Source: Bosea vestrisii
GTDB lineage: Bacteria; Pseudomonadota; Alphaproteobacteria; Rhizobiales; Beijerinckiaceae
DNA length: 64,000 nucleotides
Assembly (NCBI RefSeq): GCF_030144325.1
Contig: NZ_CP126307.1
Coordinates: 3,269,001-3,333,000, forward strand
Direction: 5' to 3'
The notes under the pieces are model-generated. The model saw only the letters and a list, made by a program, of their open reading frames with translations. It made no database searches and was not told where the DNA came from. A program made the translations under genes and the position numbers. Below, in pieces: positions 35,572-45,348 of the stretch (its first letter is position 1; each line of letters opens with the position of its first letter).

Positions 35572-36582
35572 TCAGTTCCGTGCGGCCGGAACACCCTCGC
35601 GGATGACGCGGGAGAATTCGGGGCTGTCGGGCGCAAGGGCGCGGGCCTTCTCGCCGATCCGGCCGAGCTTGACCAGTTCGTCGAGCGGCAGGTCCTGGCG
35701 CACCGCGCCGATATCCCTGAGATAGCCGGTCAGGTAGCCGGAGAGCAGCACCCGCGGGTCGAGCGGCAGCGAGAACTTCCAGCCGGGCGCGACCTGGCCG
35801 ACGAGATGGTAGACCACGGTGGTGCAGTTGGTGGTCAGCGTGTTGTACCAGCGCGGCGTCTGAGCCAGCTCGTTGATATCCTTGGCATAGGCGAGCAGCA
35901 GGTCGCGCGCCTGCTGCGGCGTCGCGGCAAGCCGGAACAGGCGGGTATCCTCGCCGCGGGCCTGGGTCCTGAGGCCGATCAGGTCGCGCTCGTCGGCCGC
36001 GACATAGGCCATCTCGTAACTGCGGAAGAAGCCGGCCAGCGCCGACCATTCCTCGCCCTGTTCGCGCCGGACCTCGATCGAGAACGTCAGCGGTTGGCTG
36101 TCGGCGAAGGTGAAGCTGATCAGGAGATGCGCGATCGCCTCGCCCGACCAATAGGACAGGAAGAGATCGGCACCCTGGATCCGCGAGAGATCGTAGCTCC
36201 GGGTTTCCCAGCGCTGGTCGTAGTCGCTCTCGGTGCGCCAGGTGAAATGGCGCAGATTGGTCACCGTCAGGCTGTTATCAGCGACGCTCATCTGCGGCAG
36301 GCGCGCCAGCTCCGGAATCCAGTTCCGCTCATGCGAGGGCTTCATGCTGCCCCACCAGCCGAGCAGGCTGACGAACAGGATGGCGAAGGCGAGCGGCAGC
36401 CGCGGCGCGCCGGTCCAGAGCCCGATGGCGCCGGCGAGCCCGGCAAGGCCAAAGCCGATCGCAGCAGCGATGCCGATTGCGCCCGGCAGCCGGAACACGA
36501 GCAGCCCGGCGCCCCAGCTGGCGGCGCCGAGAACGACGAGGGTCAGGAGAAGCTGGAGCAAAACGAGAAGGAGGCGGCGCAT
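35572..36582 (-). CDS. DUF4105 (Lnb N-terminal-type) membrane protein
   Basis: 336 residues from ATG 36582, which has a GGAGG site just upstream. Three hydrophobic N-terminal segments are followed by a periplasmic domain with NWIPELARLPQ, DYDQRWETRSYDL, and NTLTTNCTTVVYHL, the conserved Cys/His region of DUF4105. In some bacteria the related Lnb proteins N-acylate lipoproteins (lysophospholipid-dependent lipoprotein transacylases). Assignment of that activity here is only suggestive. Confidence 0.8.
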   Translation of the reverse strand: MRRLLLVLLQLLLTLVVLGAASWGAGLLVFRLPGAIGIAAAIGFGLAGLAGAIGLWTGAPRLPLAFAILFVSLLGWWGSMKPSHERNWIPELARLPQMSVADNSLTVTNLRHFTWRTESDYDQRWETRSYDLSRIQGADLFLSYWSGEAIAHLLISFTFADSQPLTFSIEVRREQGEEWSALAGFFRSYEMAYVAADERDLIGLRTQARGEDTRLFRLAATPQQARDLLLAYAKDINELAQTPRWYNTLTTNCTTVVYHLVGQVAPGWKFSLPLDPRVLLSGYLTGYLRDIGAVRQDLPLDELVKLGRIGEKARALAPDSPEFSRVIREGVPAARN

Positions 36583-36619
36583 CGCCGCCTCCCATAGCAC
36601 GCTTTTGCGCTGATTGCGT

Positions 36620-38230
<1,611 letters not shown>

Positions 38231-38399
38231 TGGCAATTCCTCCTGCCGAGAAGCCGCCGCCTGACGATGCCGGCGCCGTGATTGGAGTGGGGTAGGCCCC
38301 ACTATGGGCCCGATGGGCCGGTGAAGTGGAGGGCTCTTTAGGCGGATGACGACGCCGGCTCAAGTCATGACGATAACCCGCCAATGACGATCGCCGATC

Positions 38400-38410
38400 T
38401 AAATCGTTTA
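38400..38410. promoter_or_regulatory. AT-rich palindrome upstream of pckA, possible LacI-family operator
   Basis: TAAA-TCG-TTTA lies about 170 bases before the pckA start in a 208-base intergenic stretch. The central CG with flanking A/T arms is the form of LacI/GalR-family operators. In Sinorhizobium a LacI-family protein (PckR) controls pckA, so a similar site is plausible. No regulator gene is present here to confirm it. Confidence 0.35.
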
Positions 38411-38438
38411 AAAATTCAACCGTGGTGAATGACGGCGC

Positions 38439-39188
38439 TCACGCGGCGCTGCGAGCCTTTCCGGCAAGCGCAACCAGGGTGTTGCGAAGCGCGTCCGGTG
38501 TCGTCGCCGGCTCGTCGAAGGCAAGGCGCAGCGCCCTGTCGCCGAGCATCAGATCGGCGCCGTCCGGGTCGAGCCCGGAAAGGCGCCAGGCGCCTTCCTC
38601 GCCACCGAGGAGGTTCGTCGCATAGAGCTGGATGGCGTCCGCATGGTCCTCGTTCATGTGCTCGACCGCACCTTCCTCGGCCTCGATCAGGGCCCCAGCC
38701 TGCGAGCAGTCGCTGAGCACGTCGCCGGCCTCGAGTTCATAGGCCCGGCCGAAGCCGCCATTGAGGCTGGCGCGCTGGAGCCTGAGCGCGAAGAAGGAGA
38801 AGTCGGGGAAATCGACATAGAGCGAGGCTTTCGGCTGGCGCGCCAGGAAGCGGCGCCGCACGCGCCGGCCGAGATCCGTCTCGCGGTCGATCGTCTCGGC
38901 CGTGGCAATGAGCGTGATCCGCGCATGGGCGAGCGGGTCACCCTTGCCGCCGGGCGCGATCAGCAGCGAGCAGCGCGGATCGGCGATCAGGTTGCCCGTG
39001 TGCCCCGACAGCGAAGAGACCAGGATCAGCGGCGTCCCATCGATATCGGTCGCCAGGCTGGTCAGGCTGGCGAAGGGGTGCCCGTCCGGCGTCAGCGTCG
39101 CAAGGGAAGCCGAGCGTGCGCTGCGCAGCAGCCCTCTTGCGAGTCCGCGCGCGCTGGCATCGGTCGGCCTGATCGGATCGGTCGCCAT
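38439..39188 (-). CDS. HugZ-like pyridoxamine-phosphate-oxidase-fold protein with DUF2470 domain
   Basis: 249 residues from ATG 39188. The N-terminal split-barrel flavin-reductase-like fold shows RSARSASLATLTPDGHPFASL, ILVSSLSGHTGNLIADPRCSLLI and ARITLIATAETI. A C-terminal DUF2470 domain contains VEHMNEDHADAIQLYATNLL, whose histidines resemble the haem-contacting region of HugZ. HugZ-family proteins take part in haem use or degradation. Here it is divergent from chvI. The haem role is inferred from the family. Confidence 0.82.
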   Translation of the reverse strand: MATDPIRPTDASARGLARGLLRSARSASLATLTPDGHPFASLTSLATDIDGTPLILVSSLSGHTGNLIADPRCSLLIAPGGKGDPLAHARITLIATAETIDRETDLGRRVRRRFLARQPKASLYVDFPDFSFFALRLQRASLNGGFGRAYELEAGDVLSDCSQAGALIEAEEGAVEHMNEDHADAIQLYATNLLGGEEGAWRLSGLDPDGADLMLGDRALRLAFDEPATTPDALRNTLVALAGKARSAA

Positions 39189-39336
39189 GGCACTTTTCGC
39201 TGTCTTAAGTGTTTTCGAAGGGGAGACGTAGCGAAACCGCCTTGGCTTGGCTAGATTGCAGCCATGCTTTGGCCGCTCTCGCGCGAGAGTGACCCCTTTG
39301 ATTGCAACGCCAGAACACAAAGAGCTGGAAAAGCTT

Positions 39337-40039
39337 ATGCCAACCATTGCGCTGGTCGACGACGACCGCAACATCCTGACCTCGGTTTCGATCGCATTGG
39401 AAGCCGAGGGCTATCGCATCCAGACCTATACGGATGGCGCCTCGGCCCTCGACGGGCTGAAGCAGAACCCGCCTGACCTCGCCATCTTCGACATCAAGAT
39501 GCCGCGCATGGACGGGATGGAACTGCTGCGCCGCCTGCGCCAGAAATCCGACCTGCCCGTGATCTTCCTGACGTCGAAGGACGAGGAGATCGACGAGCTC
39601 TTCGGCCTGAAGATGGGCGCCGACGACTTCATCCGGAAGCCGTTCTCGCAGCGCCTGTTGGTCGAGCGCGTCAAGGCCATCCTGCGCCGCGCCAGCGGCA
39701 AGGATGCGAGCGCGCCTGCCCGCACCGAGGACGCCAAGGCGCTCGAGCGCGGCCTTTTGCGCATGGACCCGGAGCGGCACACCTGTACCTGGAAGGGCGA
39801 GCCGGTGACACTGACCGTCACCGAATTCCTGATCCTGCAGTCGCTGGCGCAGCGGCCGGGGGGTGGTCAAGAGCCGCAACGCGCTGATGGATGCGGCCTA
39901 TGACGACGAAGTCTATGTCGACGATCGCACCATCGACAGCCACATCAAGCGCCTGCGCAAGAAGTTCAACCAGGTCGATGTCGAGTTCGACATGATCGAG
40001 ACGCTCTATGGCGTCGGCTATCGCTTCAAGGAAGGCTGA
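39337..40039 (+). pseudogene. chvI: ChvI response regulator, frameshifted in a G-run
   Basis: OmpR-type regulator of the ChvG-ChvI acid/envelope-stress system. The receiver domain is intact: MPTIALVDDDRNILTS, Asp52 in AIFDIKMPRMDG, and LTSKDEEIDELFGLKMGADD. The DNA-binding domain starts normally (TVTEFLILQSLAQRPG). The run of six G at 39858-39863 then moves the frame, giving an early stop at 39903. Removing one G restores the full wing and C-terminus (DDRTIDSHIKRLRKKF...YGVGYRFKEG) to the stop at 40039. ChvI is essential or nearly so in several rhizobia, so a sequencing error is likely. Confidence 0.85.
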
Positions 40040-40126
40040 GAAGCGCCCCGGTGCGGCCCCGGGTCGGGTTTGCGCAAATGATCGCGCTTGCGCGGCGCGG
40101 GCGTCGGGACAGGATATGAGCCGCTC

Positions 40127-41920
40127 ATGGCTACGATCGAACAGGAAGGCGCCCGCGCCGGTGGGCCGCGCACGGGGCTGACGCTGCGCCGCCGTGCCGC
40201 GCTGTTCGGCCGCCGCGTGTGGCGCGCCATCTCCGGGCGGGCCGCCTCGAGCCTGACCCGTCGCATCGTCGTCCTGAATCTCGCCGGTCTCGTCGCCCTG
40301 CTCGTCGGGTTTCTCTATCTCAACCAGTTCCGGGAGGGTCTGATCGAGGCGCGCGTGCAGAGCCTGCTGACGCAGGGCGAGATCATCGCCGGCGCCATCG
40401 CTGCCTCCGCCACGGTCGAGACCGACACGATCGCGATCGACCCGGACAAGCTCCTGCAGATGCAGGCCGGTGAGAGCGGCGCCATCGCCGAGGATCCGCT
40501 GGATTTCTCGATCAATCCCGAGAAGGTCGCCCCGCTTCTGCGCCGGCTGGTGACGCCGACCAAGACCCGCGCCCGCATCTACGACAAGGACGGGATGCTG
40601 ACGCTCGATTCGCGCAATCTCTATTCGCGCGGCGACATCTTGCGGCTCGACCTGCCGCGTATCGGCGAGAGCGACGAGCCGCCGCTGTTCGAACGCACCT
40701 GGAACATGTTCCGCAATCGGCTCGGTCGCGCCGATGTGCCGGCCTATGACGATTTCGCCAACGCCAATGGCAGATCCTACACGGAGGTCGCCCGTGCGCT
40801 CGCCGGCTCGCCGGCGAGCGTGGTGCGGGTCAACACCCGCGGCGAGACGATCGTCTCGGTCGCGGTGCCGGTCCAGCGCTTCCGGGCCGTGCGCGGCGCA
40901 TTGCTGCTCTCGACGCAAGGCGGCGACATCGATGCCGTCATCGCCTCCGAGCGCTACGCCATCTTCCAGGTCTTTGCAGTCGCCTCAGGCGTGATGATCG
41001 TGCTGTCGGTGCTGCTCGCCGGCACCATCGCCGAGCCGATCCGCAAGCTCGCCGATGCGGCTCAACGCGTCCGCCGCGGCGTCAAGTCGCGCGAGGAAGT
41101 CCCGGACTTCTCGAGCCGCCACGACGAGATCGGCCACCTCTCCGGCTCGTTCCGCGAGATGACCCAGGCACTGTACAATCGCATGGAGGCGATCGAGCGC
41201 TTCGCTGCCGACGTCGCCCATGAGCTCAAGAACCCGCTGACCTCGCTGCGCAGCGCCGTCGAAACCTTGCCGTTGGCGAAGAACGACGACTCGCGCGGCC
41301 GCCTGCTCGCGGTGATCCGCCACGACGTGAAACGGCTCGATCGACTGATCACCGACATCTCGGAGGCTTCGCGCCTCGATGCCGAGCTCGCGCGCGACGA
41401 CACTGCTCCGCTGGATGTCGCCCAGCTCATCGAAGGAGTTGTCTCGGTCCAGAACGAGATTCGCCGGGAAGGCCAGCCAGCCGTCGAGCTCTCGGTCGAC
41501 CGGCGCGGCCAGCGGCCCGGCGCCGATCCTTTCCACGTTCTCGGCCATGATTCCCGCCTCGGCCAGGTCATCGTCAACCTGATCGAAAACGCCCGCTCCT
41601 TCTCGCCGGCGGACAAGCCGGTCAGGGTCAAGTTGTCGCGCGTCGCCGGCGATGTGTTGATCACGGTCGAGGATGACGGCCCGGGCATCCCGCCGCATGC
41701 GCTGGAACGGATATTCGAGCGCTTCTACACCGACCGGCCGGAGAGCGGCTTTGGCCAGAATTCTGGGCTCGGCCTCTCGATCTCGCGCCAGATCGTCGAA
41801 GCCCATCGCGGTACGATCCGGGCCGAGAACCGCTATGCCACCGAGCAGTCCGAGGGCGAGGACAAGCGGCTCGGCGCTCGCTTCATCGTGCGTCTGCCGG
41901 CGGCGGCGCAAGCGGCATGA
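40127..41920 (+). CDS. chvG: Sensor histidine kinase ChvG
   Basis: 597 residues from ATG 40127. There is one membrane segment near residue 55 (RRIVVLNLAGLVALLVGFLYL), a periplasmic domain of about 220 residues with the stimulus-sensing ChvG/ExoS pattern, and a second membrane segment (VFAVASGVMIVLSVLLAGTI). HAMP, H-box (FAADVAHELKNPLTSLRSAVE) and ATPase (DDGPGIPPHALERIFERFY, GLGLSISRQI) domains follow. It pairs with ChvI to sense acidity or envelope state. It precedes hprK with a four-base overlap, linking it to the PTS block. Confidence 0.94.
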   Translation: MATIEQEGARAGGPRTGLTLRRRAALFGRRVWRAISGRAASSLTRRIVVLNLAGLVALLVGFLYLNQFREGLIEARVQSLLTQGEIIAGAIAASATVETDTIAIDPDKLLQMQAGESGAIAEDPLDFSINPEKVAPLLRRLVTPTKTRARIYDKDGMLTLDSRNLYSRGDILRLDLPRIGESDEPPLFERTWNMFRNRLGRADVPAYDDFANANGRSYTEVARALAGSPASVVRVNTRGETIVSVAVPVQRFRAVRGALLLSTQGGDIDAVIASERYAIFQVFAVASGVMIVLSVLLAGTIAEPIRKLADAAQRVRRGVKSREEVPDFSSRHDEIGHLSGSFREMTQALYNRMEAIERFAADVAHELKNPLTSLRSAVETLPLAKNDDSRGRLLAVIRHDVKRLDRLITDISEASRLDAELARDDTAPLDVAQLIEGVVSVQNEIRREGQPAVELSVDRRGQRPGADPFHVLGHDSRLGQVIVNLIENARSFSPADKPVRVKLSRVAGDVLITVEDDGPGIPPHALERIFERFYTDRPESGFGQNSGLGLSISRQIVEAHRGTIRAENRYATEQSEGEDKRLGARFIVRLPAAAQAA

Positions 41921-42369
41921 GCAACGTGCCGCCGCTTCGCCTGCACGCCAGCACCGTTGTTGTCGGCGAGGCCGGCATCCTGATCCGCGGCCCCTCGGGT
42001 GCCGGCAAGACGAGCCTCGCCTTGGCGCTGATCGGCATGGCGCGGATCCAGGGCCGCTTCGTCAGGCTGGTCGCCGATGACCGCACCGAAATCACCGTCC
42101 GCGCCGGCCGTGTCATCGCCGGACCGGTGTCGCCGATCGAGGGACTGGTCGAGCGGCGCGGCCTCGGACTGACCCCCGAACCGCATCTTGCCGGTGCGGT
42201 GATCCGCCTTGTAATCGATTGTGGCGCTGAGCCCGAACGCATGCCGGAGCCGGAGGCGCTGGTCGAGACCATCGCCGGCGTCACCCTGCCGCGGCTGTGC
42301 CTGCTTCCAAGGGCTGGCGACGAACGTCTAGTGCTCGCCGCGCTTGCGCTCTTTGCCGGTCCGGGGTGA
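41917..42369 (+). CDS. hprK: HPr kinase/phosphorylase, short alphaproteobacterial form
   Basis: 150 residues, the C-terminal kinase domain only, as is usual in alphaproteobacteria. The P-loop is RGPSGAGKTSLALALIG, and the catalytic/HPr contact region shows VADDRTEITVRAGRVIAGP and RRGLGLTP. It phosphorylates a serine of HPr and so couples energy state to the regulatory PTS. It starts four bases inside the end of chvG. Confidence 0.92.
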   Translation: MSNVPPLRLHASTVVVGEAGILIRGPSGAGKTSLALALIGMARIQGRFVRLVADDRTEITVRAGRVIAGPVSPIEGLVERRGLGLTPEPHLAGAVIRLVIDCGAEPERMPEPEALVETIAGVTLPRLCLLPRAGDERLVLAALALFAGPG

Positions 42370-42472
42370 ACTGGTTTCGAGGAGTTCGAGACAAGCCTTG
42401 CCTATCTTTCGCACCTGCCGCATAAACCGCGACCTTGTCCGGGCGCCGTTGGGCGCTCTCCGGTGGTAATGA

Positions 42473-42874
42473 ATGATCGGACTCGTGCTTGTCACGCATG
42501 GGCACCTGGCGACGGAATTCCGCGCCGCGCTCGAACATGTCGTCGGCCCTCAGGCCAACCTCGCCACCATCGCCATCGCCCCCGATGACGATATGGAGGG
42601 CCGCAGGCGTGACATCATCGCGGCGGTGGAGCAGGTCGAGAACGGCAAGGGTGTCATCGTCCTGACCGACATGTTCGGCGGCACACCCTCCAACCTCGCC
42701 ATCTCGGTGATGGAGCCGGGCCGGATCGACGTCGTCGCCGGCGTCAACCTGCCGATGCTGATCAAGCTCGCCAGCGTGCGCGAGGAGAAGACCCTCGACG
42801 AAGCTGTCAGCAGCGCGCAGGATGCCGGCCGCAAGTATATCACGGTGGCCAGCCGCGTACTGGCGGGCAAATGA
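42473..42874 (+). CDS. PTS mannose-type EIIA protein
   Basis: 133-residue EIIA of the mannose/fructose type. The N-terminal active histidine is in MIGLVLVTHGHLATEFRAALEHVVG, and VLTDMFGGTPSNLAISVM is the second conserved block. No EIIB, EIIC or EIID gene is nearby, so it belongs to the regulatory, non-transporting PTS of alphaproteobacteria. It overlaps the HPr gene by four bases. Confidence 0.92.
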   Translation: MIGLVLVTHGHLATEFRAALEHVVGPQANLATIAIAPDDDMEGRRRDIIAAVEQVENGKGVIVLTDMFGGTPSNLAISVMEPGRIDVVAGVNLPMLIKLASVREEKTLDEAVSSAQDAGRKYITVASRVLAGK

Positions 42875-43224
42875 GGTCCGGCGTGCAGGACATCCGCGAA
42901 GAAGACATCCGCGACGAGGATTGCGATTGCTCCGAGGTCGAGATTCCGGCCGGTGCCGACTATGGCGAATTCCAGATCATCAACAAGAAGGGCCTGCACG
43001 CCCGCGCCACGGCCAAGTTCGTGCAGTGTGCCAGCCAGTTTGACGCCGACATCACCGTCAGCCGTTGTGGCGAGACTGTCGGCGCCACGTCGATCATGGG
43101 TATCCTGACGCTGGGGGCCGGTATCGGCTCGACCATTACCGTGGTCGCCAAGGGCGCGGAGGCGAAGGACGCGCTCCGAGCGCTCGGCGCGCTGGTCGCC
43201 GACAGGTTCGGCGAGGGCGAGTAG
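42871..43224 (+). CDS. HPr family phosphocarrier protein with an acidic N-terminal extension
   Basis: 117 residues from ATG 42871, or 113 from GTG 42883, which has a better placed GAGG site. The HPr fold begins at about residue 33 (FQIINKKGLHARATAKFVQ, active-site histidine). The regulatory serine is in VGATSIMGILTLGAG. The extension of about 30 residues is acidic, with a short repeat DIREEDIRDEDCDC containing two cysteines, which normal HPr lacks. It is the phosphocarrier partner of HprK and EIIA in this block. Confidence 0.88.
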   Translation: MRSGVQDIREEDIRDEDCDCSEVEIPAGADYGEFQIINKKGLHARATAKFVQCASQFDADITVSRCGETVGATSIMGILTLGAGIGSTITVVAKGAEAKDALRALGALVADRFGEGE

Positions 43225-43403
43225 GCCGCCCCGCCTGACGTCAGGCATTATGCCTTGTGCCAAAGCGATAGCGATGATTTCGGCGCTGGCTGGGTTCTTC
43301 TTCATGCCCTGACGGGCCGCCTCCCTGCGCACCATGCGGGATCGGAGCGGGTGGCCGAAGATCCGTTGCCAATCCGATCGCTCCTTTCGACGCGGGGCAT
43401 CAG

Positions 43404-43427
43404 AGATATAAAGACATCTTTATATCT
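43404..43427. promoter_or_regulatory. Perfect 24-base palindrome upstream of ahcY, probable SahR-type operator
   Basis: AGATATAAAGA (43404-43414) and TCTTTATATCT (43417-43427) are exact inverted copies separated by CA. It lies 73 bases before the ahcY start. ArsR-family S-adenosylhomocysteine regulators (SahR) of proteobacteria bind AT-rich palindromes of this general kind upstream of ahcY and met genes; this is recalled rather than checked. A weak -35-like TTGATT follows at 43428-43433, so the palindrome abuts the probable promoter. Confidence 0.6.
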
Positions 43428-43499
43428 TTGATTGCCTTCCGGCGAGCACCCTGCTAGAGAGCCGCCGTCATTCAAAGCACGATCGATTGGAGCGTCCCC

Positions 43500-44900
<1,401 letters not shown>

Positions 44901-44982
44901 GCCACGTTCCGCTCGGCCGCAGTCGGCCGGGCGACGCTATACCGCGCGGAACCCGCCTTCAGGCGGCCGCTGCGCTAATGAG

Positions 44983-45007
44983 AAAGCCCGGCCTCGTGCC
45001 GGGCTTT
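44983..45007 (+). terminator. Rho-independent terminator of ahcY
   Basis: A perfect 10-base-pair stem, AAAGCCCGGC (44983-44992) with GCCGGGCTTT (44998-45007), closes a five-base loop. It lies about 80 bases after the ahcY stop. The descending arm ends in TTT, although a long T-run is absent. Confidence 0.75.
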
Positions 45008-45348
45008 GTCGTATTCGTGGCGCAGTACGGTACGTTTGGCACTACTAATAGACGCCAAATGTTGGTTGGCATCTACTTGTTGTTTGCCGCCAGGGCGCGT
45101 CGGCCGCAGCCGTCGCCATTCGGCCTTTACTGTCGATTAAGCACTTCCTGACGGAGTCCTGCGGTGATTACAGTGGCACTGATTCGGGCTGCCGGCAGGC
45201 TTCGCACGTGGCGTCCGGTTTCGTGCAGCGGTGGCTTTGCGCAGGTTGCGGGCTTGGGTCCTTCAAGGGGAGCCATGATCGGCTGCCATGCCGACGGCAC
45301 CTCGCCAATTGCGGCCACAGGCTGGTCTGGAACAGGACGGACGCGGGA
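45008..45348. other. Intergenic region between ahcY terminator and divL
   Basis: About 340 bases without a convincing gene. The first 120 bases are less GC-rich than the surroundings and contain an inverted repeat TTTGGC (45035-45040) / GCCAAA (45054-45059). A GANTC methylation site (GATTC) lies at 45181. It probably carries the divL promoter. Short open frames here have no recognisable features. Confidence 0.4.

Noticed and set aside
43233..43246. GCCTGACGTCAGGC palindrome as the HPr gene terminator
   Set aside because: It is a perfect 14-base palindrome nine bases after the HPr stop codon, but it has no loop and no T-run, so I do not call it a terminator.
43224..43499. SAH or SAM riboswitch upstream of ahcY
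   Set aside because: The leader has a protein-operator-like palindrome, and I could not recognise a conserved riboswitch core.
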